The notes: generated from the sequence alone by a model not told the origin. A stretch of 64,000 nucleotides of DNA from Sphingomonas sp. (GCF_003248515.1 NZ_QFOB01000003.1:62001-126000); one strand, 5' to 3'; counted from the stretch's first letter, positions 33,401 to 42,583 are shown. Translations and numbers: made by a program.

Positions 33401-36400
33401 GCTGATCGCGAAGCCCTGCGGCCCCTTGCCGACGAAGATGTCGAACGGCGGCACGGAGGGAGCCGGATCGCCGCCCCCGTCCGATTTCACGAGCGAGGCC
33501 GCAACCGCATTGCCACCATCCCCACCGGTCGAGATCAGCATCCCGATCCCGCTCGCCTCGATGGCGCCCAGCACCTCGCCCTTCAGCGAAGGCGCATCCG
33601 GCCCGGTCAGCGCCACGTCCAGCGCGAGATAGCCGCCCGCCCCGCCCAGCTGGAAGCCGCCGGCCTTCACCAGCGGCGTATCGGCCTGCTTGCGCCCGAA
33701 CGTTGCGCCGATTCCGCCCAGCCGCACGATCGGCGTGAAGGCCGGCCGGTTCGTGTCCGTCAGGTCGAGCAGCAGCAGCCCAACACCCTTGCCCTGATCG
33801 CCCCAGCCGAGATCCACATCCTCCGGCAGGCCGAACATCAGGGTCAGCGCATAAGGATCGATCTCGAAGCGCTGCGATCCCGCAAGACCGATGCCGTGGA
33901 CGCTGCCAGAGCTGAGCACCGTCAGCGCCAGATCGCCCGCCAGCGGAATTCTGAGGTTGGTGAGCAGCCCCAGCGCGCCGTCCACCACCGCCAGCGGCCT
34001 GGGCAATGTCGTCGCCAGCAGATAGGGCGCCGTGCTGTTGGCACGGGTGACGAGCCTCGTCGCCACCACCAGTTCGCCGATCGTCTTGCCGCCGGTCCAC
34101 ATCTCGATCGCCAGCACCGGATCTGCGACCTTGAGCAGGATGTTGCCCGCCAGCGGCAGCAGCCAATGTTCCAGCAGACCCAGCAGTTGCGCCTCGCTCG
34201 GCGGCGTCGGCACGGGCGCGAGCTGGATCTGCATCTGCCCGCCTCCGATGGGATCGAAGGTCAGCCCCAGCCGCGCCGGCTGGCCCGCCAGAGGCACGTC
34301 GAGCGAGGCTGCCATCCTCGGCGCGAGCGACACGCCCGGATAGGGATTGATCGCCACTTCCACCGCGACATCAGCGACGAGATCGCCGGATGCGATCCCC
34401 AGATCGAAATCGATCGTCACGGGCTCCAGCATCAGCCCCGTGGCGACGAATTTCACGTCGATCGGCTGCGACCCGAAATCGCTCTCGATGCCGATCGATC
34501 CGCCGAGCACGCCTCCCATCGTCAGCGCGACCTTGCCGCCCGTCGCCGTCGCCGCGATCTGCTGCCCCAGGATGCTGTTGAGGACGGTGGCGCCCGCCGC
34601 CGCAAGGCCCGGCGCCAGCGCGATCAGGTTGCCGGTGCGGATCGTGGTGACGAGCGCGCCGAAATTCGCCGCCTTCGCCTGGAAGCCCTGGCCCGCCGCC
34701 GCCGCGCGATCGTAAAGGTCCATCGCGACCGCGACGTCCAGCACCTCGTCGATCACGCTCGCCTGCGCCAGCTCGGCCGCCAGCTTGTCGAGCACGAACG
34801 GCAGCAACAATTGAACGCCCGCCGTCGCCACGCTCTCGAAGCCGGAAAAAGCCGGCAGGATCGTCAGGTTCAGGCCGCTGGTCGTCGTCACCGAAAGGTT
34901 CAGCCCCTCGGCGGCGGCGGCGAAATGGATGTCGACCGATCCGAAGCCGCTCGTCGCAGGCAGGGGAAGCGAGAGCGTCACCGATCCGCCAGGCGCCACC
35001 TGCCCGGCCGCCCCGATCGAAAGCGACAGGCCCAGCGCCAGCGTCGCGTCTGTCCCGCCCTCGTCCCACAGTGCGATCGGCGCCAGCGTCTCGATGCCGA
35101 GATCGAAGCTCTGCCCCCCGCCCGATCCTACCGAAAGGCCAAGCAGGCCGGGAATGCGGATCGCATGCGCCGTATCGCCGTCGAGCCCGGCGAGCGTGCC
35201 GACCGCGCGGATGAGCCCATCGATCCGGGTCGCGTCGGGCAGGCCGCCGGTGGTCAGGAAGGTCTCCGCCAGCCAGCGTTGCGGATCCTCGATCAGGGTG
35301 CGCAGCGAAGTGAGCCGGATCGTGCCGCCGAACGCCTGTTCGGTCAGCAGACGGATCGCGCTGTCGGCGAGGAAGCCGGGGATCGCGCCAGCGAGCGCCG
35401 CCGCCAGCGCATCGGGATCGGGCGGCGAAAGCGCCACCGGCTGTCGCAGCCAGCCGCCCGCCAGCGACACGCCGCCACCCGCATCACGCCGGATCGTCGT
35501 TCCGCCGAGCGCCAGCCCGCCATCACGATCGATCGCGAGATTGCCCGCCTGCACCCCCGTCGTGCCGGTCACTTCCGCGATCGAGGCTAGCGTCAGGCCC
35601 GCGCCCGTCGCCGCGATCCGCACACGCCACGGCGCCTTCTCGATCCGGCATTCCAGCGGCAGGCCAGCCAGCGCCAGCGCCCACGGCCCGCCCTGCGCAG
35701 GTGCGCCCGCCGGTTTCACGAAGCCCAGCAGGCCCTGCGCGCGATCGAACAAGGCAGGCAGGCGCGCGCCGAACCACCCCATCCCGTCCACGCCGGCCGA
35801 TCGCACCGCATCCGCCAGCATGATCGCGGGTGCCGCCGCCGTCCGCCGCCGCACGAAACCGAGATCGGCGAGCGCCGCCAGCACCGCCTCGATCGGGGCC
35901 GGGATCGGCGATGCACCGTCAAGCGTCGAGACGAGCAGGTCGAGCAGACCGGCCGCGCGCGGATCCGCGAGCCCGATCGCTTCGCTCGCACCGTCCCCGC
36001 GCAGGCAGGTATCGTGCAGCCGCACGCCGATCGTCGTCGCCGCACCGGTTCCCTGCGGATCGACACTGGCGATCAGGTCGGCGCGACGGATGCGCCCCAC
36101 CTCTCCAGCGCCGAGTGCCGGCCCGCCGATCAGCCAGCCGTCGTCACGCCAAAGGCGCGCGCATATCCGGATCTGTCCCCTGGGGCTGGGCGGCGGCGCC
36201 GTGGTGGTGAGCGCGATCTCGCCAAGTTTCAGCCCCAGCGTCACTTCAGCCTGCGCCCCGCCGGCGGCGGCGGGCGGCACGCCGAGCGCCACCTCCATGC
36301 CCCAGCAGAGTGTTGTGGGCGCCGTCCGCGTCCGTGCCTTCCCATCCGCCGAAAGCGCGGCCGCCAGCGCCTGCTCCAGCCGCGTCGGCAACACCGACGG

Positions 36401-39400
36401 GATCGCCAGTGCCGGCACGATCAGATCGGGCGGCGGCCCCACGCGGCGCCAGCGGGCGGAGGACAGCAGGCCCGGCGCCGCCGTGCTGCCGCTTTCGGAA
36501 GAGCCGTCCAGCAGCCGCCCCAGCAGACCCAGTGCCCGGCCGGTCGCGTTGCTCGCCGTGGCGAGGCTGATCGGCGCCAGCGCCTGCGCGAGGCGCACCG
36601 CCTCGGCGATCCCGGCCTCGCCCCAATCGATCGTGATGCCCGGCCCGAGCGGTGCCGCCAGCGCGATCAGCCCCAGCAGGTTCGCGCCATTGTCAGCTGC
36701 ATAGGCTTCGGCGACGAGGCCCAGGAAGGAATGGCTGACGATCACCAGCTTCGCGCCGGGCTTCGCCTGCCGGATCGCGGACACCGCCCGGCCCAGTGCA
36801 GCGACCGAATCCGCCAGCGCCATCTGGCCGTCATCACCCAGATCGAGGCTGTAACAGGCCGCCGCCGGCACCGCGCCGAGATCGACGAGCCGCGGCGGGA
36901 TGCCGGGCGTGCGCAGCGAAAGCACCGCGTGATCGGCCGCCGCCACGCCTGTCGCCGCCAGCAGCGCATCCCAGCAGCCGGCGCCGGCCAACTTCGGTGC
37001 GAGGAGCAGCACCGCCGTGGCGCTCGCCGCCTGCCCGCTCGTCAGCGCTTCGATCCACGCCTTGGTTTCGGCGACGGCCTGCGCGTGGGAGGGCACATCG
37101 GCATGGGCCACGCTGGCGATCCGGCCGACATTCCAGGCTCCTCCGATCGGCACCGTCGCCTCGATCGGAAGCAATCCATCGCTGGCCGCGATTCGGGTGG
37201 AAAGCAAAGCCAGCCCATCGGCCGCCGCCGCGAGATCCCGGCCTTCCAGCGCATCGGCCAGCCACGGCGCATGGCCGCGAAGCTGCCCCGCGAGATCAAG
37301 CAACCGCGCCGCCGATGCGTCGGCCACCTGCTCCGGAAACGCATCCAGCCCATCGAGCGCCGCCGCCGCCCACGCCGCCGGTGGCCCGTCCGGCGTCAGC
37401 CACAGCGTGACGGCGGCGGGGCTCTCCTCCCCGTCCAGCGGCAGCCGCCACGGATCCTCCGTGGTGCCTCCGCCGATGATGGTCAGGCCATCAATATCGG
37501 AAAGATCGTTGAGCGCGATCGCGCGTGCCAGCCGCAGCAGCGCGGTCGCCGCCGGGCCGCCCGCCGCGATCACGGCCGCCTCGGCCTCGCCGCCCAGCCC
37601 GATCAGCCAGGCGCGAAGCGCGCCCGCAGGATCGCGGAGCAGATCGCCGATGCCGCCGCCTGCCGGAATCTCCAGCGGCGGCAGAATGGCGTCGCCCGCC
37701 GATATGCCCAGAGCAGCCAACAGCGCCCGCGCGCCTTCGCCCAGCAACGATTGCGCGCTCCGCGCGATCAGCAGCCTGAGCGCCGGCCACAAGGCCGCCG
37801 CATCGAGGCCCAGCCCAAGATCGGGCTGCGTCGGATCGATCGCCAGCAGATCGTCGACGGTGAGCGTGCCGAGCGTCAGTTCGGTATCCCCGACGGCCAG
37901 CGCGATATCCGCCACCGATGCACCGACCTTCACCGTGGATCCGGGCGCCCACCCCGCGCGCAGCAGGAGCGAGGAAGCGGAAAGCGCCACCCCGCCCACG
38001 CCCGGCTGCAACGGCTCCGGCGCGAGCCCCGCCGAAAGTTCGATCGAGGGCAGGAATCTGGGCGCGCCGCCCCCGATCGCGATCTCCAGCAAGCCGATCA
38101 AGAGTGCCGCCGCCCAGCCGTCGCCGCTTGTCGCCGCCCGCAGCGCCAGCACGAACCGGGGGTGGGTATCGTCCCCGCCATTCCAGCAGGCCAGCTCGAA
38201 GCTTACGGGCGATTCCGCCGGCGTCGGCAGCGCCTCGATCCTCACCCGCCATGGCTGAGAGGCCGTGCCCGCCCCCGCCACCTGCCCGGCAGCATTGCCC
38301 AGCAGCTCTCCCGCCGCCGCGACGATCGTGCCCCACCCTGCTGTCGTGGCCAGAAGCGCCCGATAATAGGCCCCGATCGCGCCAAGCGGATCCCGCGCGA
38401 AGACGGAGAGATCCAGCGCCGGCGTGCCCTTCAGCCCCACCAAAGTCCGCAGCGCATCGACCGCCTTCGCCCCCGCCGCGCCAAGCCCGGCCTCCAGCGC
38501 ATCCTCCAGCACGCCTTCGGCGGCGCTCGTCAGGCTGCCGGCCCGGGTGAAATCGATCCGGTCGAAATGGGAGGATTGCGATCCGATCCCGACGGTGACG
38601 TCGGTCAGCTCCAGCACCGGCGATATGGCGGGCGTCCCGCTTTCCAGCGAGCAGCGCACCCCCGCTCGCAGGCCGCCCACCCCGAACCGGGCCATGCCGG
38701 CCCCCGTCGCCGGCACCAGCGGCGTCCCCGATGCTGTGGCATCGACGCGCAGTTCGAACCGTTCGAGCACCCGGACCCGGCCGCCCCCGCCCAGCGGGAT
38801 AGCAAGCAGCTGCGCATCGGCCCGGAGCGCGGCATCGACCGCCGCGCTGCCCGCATAATCGATCGCCAGCCCGATCAGCAGCTGCCGCACGCCGTCCGCC
38901 GGATCGGCTGCCAGCGCGAAGCTCAGCGTCAGTCCGGGGGCGGTGGTGGTCCCCTCCAGCAATGGCAGCACGAACGGCCCGGCAGCCGATCCCGCCGCCG
39001 GCGCCGCAACGCCCATCAGCGTGCCGATCGCCACAACCCACGCGCCGAGCGCCGCCCGACCATCCGGCAGCTGCGCCGTCGCCAGCGCCGCCAGCCAGTC
39101 GCGGAAGGCGTTCGGATCGGTGAAGAGCGCCGAGAACGGAAAGTCCGGCATCCCCTCGGCCAGCCCGACCATCCCGGGCAGCGCATGGGCGATCCGGCCG
39201 ACGACCGGCGGCAGCGGATCGATCTGCGCCAGCGCCAGATCGAGCAGAAGGGTCGCCAGCCGCCCGATCGGCGATCCCGCGCCCGCCAGATCGAAGGCGA
39301 TGGGCTCGCCATCGCCCAGATCGAGGGTGATCGCGAAGCGGCTCCGCTCCTCGTCCGGCGGCGCCACCACCTTGGCCGTCGCCGCGATGCGCGCGCCACC

Positions 39401-39919
39401 GGCCGAGGCGGGCGCGGAAACGGTGATCGTCAGCGGATGATCCGGCGTGCCGCCGACCGGCGTGACATGCCCGTTCTCCGCCTTGAGCAGCACAAGCTCA
39501 CCAGTGGCACCGGGGCCGTCATTGGCGGCCTGCACCTCGCCCGCGATCGCGAGTTGCATCGCAGATCCCGGCGCCGCCCCCGCGCGCGTGACGATGACAT
39601 AGATCTGCCCGGGCGCGTCGGCGTCGAGCAAGGGATAGGCGCTGCGCAGTGGCGTTCCGGTCGGGGGCGGGCCGCCGCCGCCGCCCGACGCACCGATGGC
39701 GTCCAGCAGCAGGGGCTCGGCCCGCTCGATCAGCTCTTCCATCGCCGAAACCAGAGCGGCCCGTTGCACATCGTCCGAGAAGATGCGCGAGAGCTTGCTC
39801 CAGGGCGCGCGGAAGAAATCCTCGTTCAGCGTGATCGCGCCGCCATTGCCCGGCCGCACGATCCCGATCGCGATCGCCAGATCGCGAACAACCGGATCGA
39901 GCTGAACACTTATGGCCAA
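30476..39919 (-). CDS. Giant 3147-residue protein with a DUF6603-like region
   Basis: The frame is open for 9.4 kb with no break. It is very rich in Ala, Gly, Leu and beta-type segments; no signal peptide, no RTX or Cys-rich repeats, and no clear membrane helix. About residues 2230-2640 resemble DUF6603: A-D-D-L-G-L-Y-V-P-L, PYLFITGLAGGAGFNRRL, I-A-A-G-V-R-F-S-T-F-E-L, QFFAITHSAVMVGGSLEASY followed by R-A-W-F-I-A-D-L-D-M-I-L-S-W-D-P-F-F-Y, a hallmark of that uncharacterised domain. Near residue 1060, KLVIVSHSFLGLVAEAYAA resembles a lipase nucleophile elbow, but the sequence is S-H-S-x-x-G rather than G-x-S-x-G. It starts 27 bp after the phosphoesterase and overlaps the next gene by 4 bp. The function is unknown. 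Confidence 0.78.
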   Translation of the reverse strand: MAISVQLDPVVRDLAIAIGIVRPGNGGAITLNEDFFRAPWSKLSRIFSDDVQRAALVSAMEELIERAEPLLLDAIGASGGGGGPPPTGTPLRSAYPLLDADAPGQIYVIVTRAGAAPGSAMQLAIAGEVQAANDGPGATGELVLLKAENGHVTPVGGTPDHPLTITVSAPASAGGARIAATAKVVAPPDEERSRFAITLDLGDGEPIAFDLAGAGSPIGRLATLLLDLALAQIDPLPPVVGRIAHALPGMVGLAEGMPDFPFSALFTDPNAFRDWLAALATAQLPDGRAALGAWVVAIGTLMGVAAPAAGSAAGPFVLPLLEGTTTAPGLTLSFALAADPADGVRQLLIGLAIDYAGSAAVDAALRADAQLLAIPLGGGGRVRVLERFELRVDATASGTPLVPATGAGMARFGVGGLRAGVRCSLESGTPAISPVLELTDVTVGIGSQSSHFDRIDFTRAGSLTSAAEGVLEDALEAGLGAAGAKAVDALRTLVGLKGTPALDLSVFARDPLGAIGAYYRALLATTAGWGTIVAAAGELLGNAAGQVAGAGTASQPWRVRIEALPTPAESPVSFELACWNGGDDTHPRFVLALRAATSGDGWAAALLIGLLEIAIGGGAPRFLPSIELSAGLAPEPLQPGVGGVALSASSLLLRAGWAPGSTVKVGASVADIALAVGDTELTLGTLTVDDLLAIDPTQPDLGLGLDAAALWPALRLLIARSAQSLLGEGARALLAALGISAGDAILPPLEIPAGGGIGDLLRDPAGALRAWLIGLGGEAEAAVIAAGGPAATALLRLARAIALNDLSDIDGLTIIGGGTTEDPWRLPLDGEESPAAVTLWLTPDGPPAAWAAAALDGLDAFPEQVADASAARLLDLAGQLRGHAPWLADALEGRDLAAAADGLALLSTRIAASDGLLPIEATVPIGGAWNVGRIASVAHADVPSHAQAVAETKAWIEALTSGQAASATAVLLLAPKLAGAGCWDALLAATGVAAADHAVLSLRTPGIPPRLVDLGAVPAAACYSLDLGDDGQMALADSVAALGRAVSAIRQAKPGAKLVIVSHSFLGLVAEAYAADNGANLLGLIALAAPLGPGITIDWGEAGIAEAVRLAQALAPISLATASNATGRALGLLGRLLDGSSESGSTAAPGLLSSARWRRVGPPPDLIVPALAIPSVLPTRLEQALAAALSADGKARTRTAPTTLCWGMEVALGVPPAAAGGAQAEVTLGLKLGEIALTTTAPPPSPRGQIRICARLWRDDGWLIGGPALGAGEVGRIRRADLIASVDPQGTGAATTIGVRLHDTCLRGDGASEAIGLADPRAAGLLDLLVSTLDGASPIPAPIEAVLAALADLGFVRRRTAAAPAIMLADAVRSAGVDGMGWFGARLPALFDRAQGLLGFVKPAGAPAQGGPWALALAGLPLECRIEKAPWRVRIAATGAGLTLASIAEVTGTTGVQAGNLAIDRDGGLALGGTTIRRDAGGGVSLAGGWLRQPVALSPPDPDALAAALAGAIPGFLADSAIRLLTEQAFGGTIRLTSLRTLIEDPQRWLAETFLTTGGLPDATRIDGLIRAVGTLAGLDGDTAHAIRIPGLLGLSVGSGGGQSFDLGIETLAPIALWDEGGTDATLALGLSLSIGAAGQVAPGGSVTLSLPLPATSGFGSVDIHFAAAAEGLNLSVTTTSGLNLTILPAFSGFESVATAGVQLLLPFVLDKLAAELAQASVIDEVLDVAVAMDLYDRAAAAGQGFQAKAANFGALVTTIRTGNLIALAPGLAAAGATVLNSILGQQIAATATGGKVALTMGGVLGGSIGIESDFGSQPIDVKFVATGLMLEPVTIDFDLGIASGDLVADVAVEVAINPYPGVSLAPRMAASLDVPLAGQPARLGLTFDPIGGGQMQIQLAPVPTPPSEAQLLGLLEHWLLPLAGNILLKVADPVLAIEMWTGGKTIGELVVATRLVTRANSTAPYLLATTLPRPLAVVDGALGLLTNLRIPLAGDLALTVLSSGSVHGIGLAGSQRFEIDPYALTLMFGLPEDVDLGWGDQGKGVGLLLLDLTDTNRPAFTPIVRLGGIGATFGRKQADTPLVKAGGFQLGGAGGYLALDVALTGPDAPSLKGEVLGAIEASGIGMLISTGGDGGNAVAASLVKSDGGGDPAPSVPPFDIFVGKGPQGFAISFSGQPRLRIEINRTLGPLHIQEIDLLYNPIPNRPGEVGITLDASVAIAGLEIAADDLGLYVPLDRPADLSQWRIDLSGLAVDYSNSSLSISGGLLKATLPDGSIEYRGSLAVDVSGYGLSAIGAYARPKDASGEYTSLFVFLAISAPIGGPPYLFITGLAGGAGFNRRLLTPRDPAGVPGFPLVRAMDGGGGGDPMEQLQRIGTDIPPSRGGFWIAAGVRFSTFELLHTTALLTVAVDRGFEITLMGLMRLTLPPAEEAAIVSLELALAAKYSTVDQVLSIRAELTNNSWLLSRDCHLTGGFAFVIWFNRPEVLLTVGGYSRYFTPPDHYPVVPRVGFHWEVGQGIAIKGGQFFAITHSAVMVGGSLEASYQLGPIRAWFIADLDMILSWDPFFYKASAIVQVGVEVKLRGCAFGICIELPTLQVTIGATLDMEGPPLSGLVTVDVGVAKFPIPFGTKKPQPFLSWEQIRDKYLGAGSVASVAAGGLAGSGQPDGSEAKPWLVASEFALRIESKMPATALRLNGANLATPGAPGRVDLVPAGPAHGQVTNRLEIIIARRNGGAWQDLSATEMAALEAKTVLGHFPAAVWDGAASHTDAAGNQVVDTSRPMLAALASLELKSAPAIREATGRIGELRFSSMVDEQAARPLSFRGKASAAPAPTPAPVPVIRVVQPAGLPAINALRRLEATSGVIAAAPAAFVQPILSATVLPRGIAASVTAVATAPLPAASRTQIWTLAPEVAHRIEIADAGQRMIALSATGAVLGDSEPATGQVPLPEGVQSLILTEPANTAEIGWDTMTQLVQAGPATYIGPAVVITAPRPWSPRRAPKRSGATQQTFAAAQLSRVLSGLSTRFTIGADRPTALIVRLDRLTPAAAPEDVVIELAGAVAGARTTIDPNGDRVTIVVPLAIDADADAITAKVDTGGGWRLAGLVATKGQSADVARRLRAEPFTRFVPAFRAAAMTTTPVLEIVR

Positions 39920-39946
39920 ATGCGCCCCTCCCCGTCCGCCGCAGCG

Positions 39947-42583
39947 TCAGCTGTTATTCGGTGAGGGGTAATTACGGGGCGGCGGCTTCGGCCCGCTGAT
40001 GGGCCGAAGCAGGATCGTCAGCTCCACCACGCCATCGGCGATCACGAATGTGCTGCCCATCCGCACGCCCTTGAAGCCGGGCACCTCGATGTCGATCGTC
40101 GTGCCGGAAAGCGGATACATCCAGAGCGTCGACAGGAAGGACTGGAGTACCGGCGTGTTCGTGTTGCGCGCCCGCATCGCCGGGTTGAGCGCCTCGTCCA
40201 TCGAGGTGAAGAAGGGCATGTTGCGCGGGAAGTTCGTGAAGATGGATGCGGTGAAGGCCGCGGCCTGGCGGGCGGCCGAGGCCGAACGACCGGCGCCGAT
40301 CTCCGGCTCCAGTTTCGCCTCCACGATCGGCGTGAGAATGGTCCTGAAGGTTTCGACCAGCCTCTGGTCACCCGCCGGAATCGGCGCCTTGATGCTGATC
40401 GATTCGATGGCCTTTTTCCGATCGGCCGGGAAGCCGTGCATCGCGCGCCGCTTGATCGACAGGATCACGTCCTGGGCGAAATCCCGGAGCGGGGCGAGCC
40501 GCTCGTCAAGCGCGCGCTTGATCGTGTCGGCGGCATCGGAACCGAGCTGGCCGATCTTGTTGTCAAGCTCCTCGAGGCTGAAGCTGCGACGGAGCTTGTC
40601 GGCCTGCTCATAGGCGTCGTTCGCCGATTTCATCAGGGCACCGCCCAGCATGTGGATCGGCAGGACCAGGAAATCCTCCAGTTCCTTCTCGAACGCCTCG
40701 ACCGTGCCCTGCGCCGATCGCGCCATCCCGAGAAACTTGTCGTGAATGGTCTCCACCGCCTGGTCGATGGTGGTGATGCCGGCTTCCAGCGCCTGCGAAA
40801 GCGCGCTCGTGATGAGACCCTTCATCGCGGGATCGAGCGGCTGAAGCTCCCAATCCATATATTCCGGGTCGATCGAATTGGCGGTCCAGTAGATCAGCCG
40901 CGCCTGCCCCGTCTGGTCGATCTCGACCGCCCAGATCACGCCTTCCATCCAGCCCGCCGTGCCGGTGTTGAAATAGTTGGTCTTCAGCGACGGGCGGGGG
41001 AGATTGGGGAACAGCCGTTCCAGAGCGGACAATACGGGTGCGAACGGCAGGACCAGGCTGTTCAGATTGCCGAGCGTCATGAACGGCTGGCTCTGCGGAT
41101 TGTGGGTATGCCCCAGGCAGATGTGGTTCATGTGATGCCGCTTGATGTAGGTATAGGCATCGAACGGATTGAGCGCGTTCATGTCCGCGCGGCTCTGCGC
41201 CGGTGTCTTGATCTGGCCGTTCACGGTCGTGTTGAGCGCGAGCCCCAGTGCGCCCCACGCGCTGGGGATCGACTCATAGAACATCACATTGTCGCTCAGC
41301 GTCCGCAGGCGGCTGGGCATATGCTGGACATCGTGGGCGAATTTGATCGACGATTGCTTGTCCGGCCAGGAATTGAACACCGGCATGGCGGAGAGCTTGT
41401 CGCCGAAATCAATCAGCGGATTGCCTTGCAGCGCGATGCCGCGCGCATCGAGCAGCGGATCCATCATGCCATCCGCCGTCACGCCCACCGCGTTGGCGAT
41501 GAGCATGCCGAGCATCTCGTTTTCCGGGCAATTCCAGAAATCGAACTGGTGGCCGTGGCAGACCAGCATCTGGCACGTATCGGTATAATCGTTGGAATCG
41601 AGGCCGAGTTTGCCCTTGGTCAGCCGATCTACGGCCTGCTGCACATTCTGCGCGCTCATCACGCTCGGCAGGCTCGCCAGTATGTCGAGCGCCGAATTCT
41701 CGAACATCGTCTTGACGCCTTTGATCAGACAGGCGTCGTAGATTTCGAACGGAGCCGCGCTGTTGCCCTTGATGGCCCTTTCCAGCTTGGCGCGGAGCGC
41801 GGCATCCTTGAGAAAGGAATCGTGATTGCCCTGGATGCGCACATAGCGGCCCGCCGCATGAAGGGTGGCCAGCTTGGCGTAGATGTCGGCATTGGCGTCG
41901 ATCGCGAGTTGCAGCTTGGCGGCCACATCCAGATCACCGTTCGCCGTCTTGGGATAGGCGGTCGTATCGCCGACGAACCACAATTCTTCGCAGTCGCCAC
42001 CTTCGACGACGGTGTAATCATGGGCGAAAGCATAATCCAGAAGCCGCTTGTAAAGCCCCTTGTTCGCCTTGAAATGATCGATCGAACCGGATTTGAACGG
42101 CCCCTTGTCATCGATCGCGGCATCGCGATGCACATCGCTGAACAGCAGATATTTGCGTGTCGCCGTGGGCGGATCGAGGCTCTTCACCTTCCACACCGGC
42201 TCGCTGTTCTGGGCGTTCGCCGCGGGAACCGTGATGTTCCCGCTCGCATCCTGCTCGGCGAAGTGGAGGCCCCACCAGAAGGGGCAGCGCCGCAACATCA
42301 CGCCCGGCAGGACGAGGATGACGAGCATCACGCCGAGCATCGGATCCTCGTTGACCGCCTTCAGGATCCCGAGGCGGGTGGCACTGTCGGTGTTCGAAAG
42401 TGCCTCCTCCGCCTTCAGCTTCCAGCGGTCGAGGTCGGCCGGGAGATACGTACGGTGGGCGATCGGCTTCAGGAACGCTTTCCACTGGTTGGCGAGGTCC
42501 AGCAGATCGTCCGTTGTCGGCGCATTCGCGCGGGTCAGCAGGTTAAGCGAAGAAATCGCTTCCTCGAGCACCGAATCGGCCAC
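39947..42583 (-). CDS. Calcineurin-like metallophosphoesterase, first gene of the giant operon
   Basis: 878 residues from a GTG at 42583, with a GGGAGGGG RBS. The five metallophosphoesterase motifs are all present in order: F-S-D-V-H-R-D (D150, H152), G-G-D-C-E-E-L-W (D197), Q-G-N-H-D-S-F (N253-H254), V-C-H-G-H-Q-F-D (about 346) and L-G-H-T-H-N-P (about 498). A dinuclear metal site should therefore form. A hydrophobic stretch MLGVMLVILVLPGVML (82-97) precedes the catalytic domain and could be a membrane or lipid-contact segment. The C-terminal ~350 residues have no family match; they include a helical, charged part (about 600-700). The length is far above a simple phosphoesterase (250-400). 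The substrate could be a nucleotide, phospholipid or phosphoprotein. Confidence 0.82.
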   Translation of the reverse strand: MADSVLEEAISSLNLLTRANAPTTDDLLDLANQWKAFLKPIAHRTYLPADLDRWKLKAEEALSNTDSATRLGILKAVNEDPMLGVMLVILVLPGVMLRRCPFWWGLHFAEQDASGNITVPAANAQNSEPVWKVKSLDPPTATRKYLLFSDVHRDAAIDDKGPFKSGSIDHFKANKGLYKRLLDYAFAHDYTVVEGGDCEELWFVGDTTAYPKTANGDLDVAAKLQLAIDANADIYAKLATLHAAGRYVRIQGNHDSFLKDAALRAKLERAIKGNSAAPFEIYDACLIKGVKTMFENSALDILASLPSVMSAQNVQQAVDRLTKGKLGLDSNDYTDTCQMLVCHGHQFDFWNCPENEMLGMLIANAVGVTADGMMDPLLDARGIALQGNPLIDFGDKLSAMPVFNSWPDKQSSIKFAHDVQHMPSRLRTLSDNVMFYESIPSAWGALGLALNTTVNGQIKTPAQSRADMNALNPFDAYTYIKRHHMNHICLGHTHNPQSQPFMTLGNLNSLVLPFAPVLSALERLFPNLPRPSLKTNYFNTGTAGWMEGVIWAVEIDQTGQARLIYWTANSIDPEYMDWELQPLDPAMKGLITSALSQALEAGITTIDQAVETIHDKFLGMARSAQGTVEAFEKELEDFLVLPIHMLGGALMKSANDAYEQADKLRRSFSLEELDNKIGQLGSDAADTIKRALDERLAPLRDFAQDVILSIKRRAMHGFPADRKKAIESISIKAPIPAGDQRLVETFRTILTPIVEAKLEPEIGAGRSASAARQAAAFTASIFTNFPRNMPFFTSMDEALNPAMRARNTNTPVLQSFLSTLWMYPLSGTTIDIEVPGFKGVRMGSTFVIADGVVELTILLRPISGPKPPPRNYPSPNNS

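Noticed and set aside
32327..35590. 1087-aa open frame antisense to the giant gene
   Set aside because: Same Arg-rich shadow composition, with no start context and no motif.
36720..36760. Calling the giant protein a lipase
   Set aside because: Only a nucleophile-elbow-like segment is seen, with the wrong first residue and no identified His/Asp partners.
36014..39964. 1316-aa open frame antisense to the giant gene
   Set aside because: Very Arg/Gln/His-rich with no family motifs; a typical shadow of high-GC third-position bias. The sense strand has the DUF6603-like match and tight operon overlaps.
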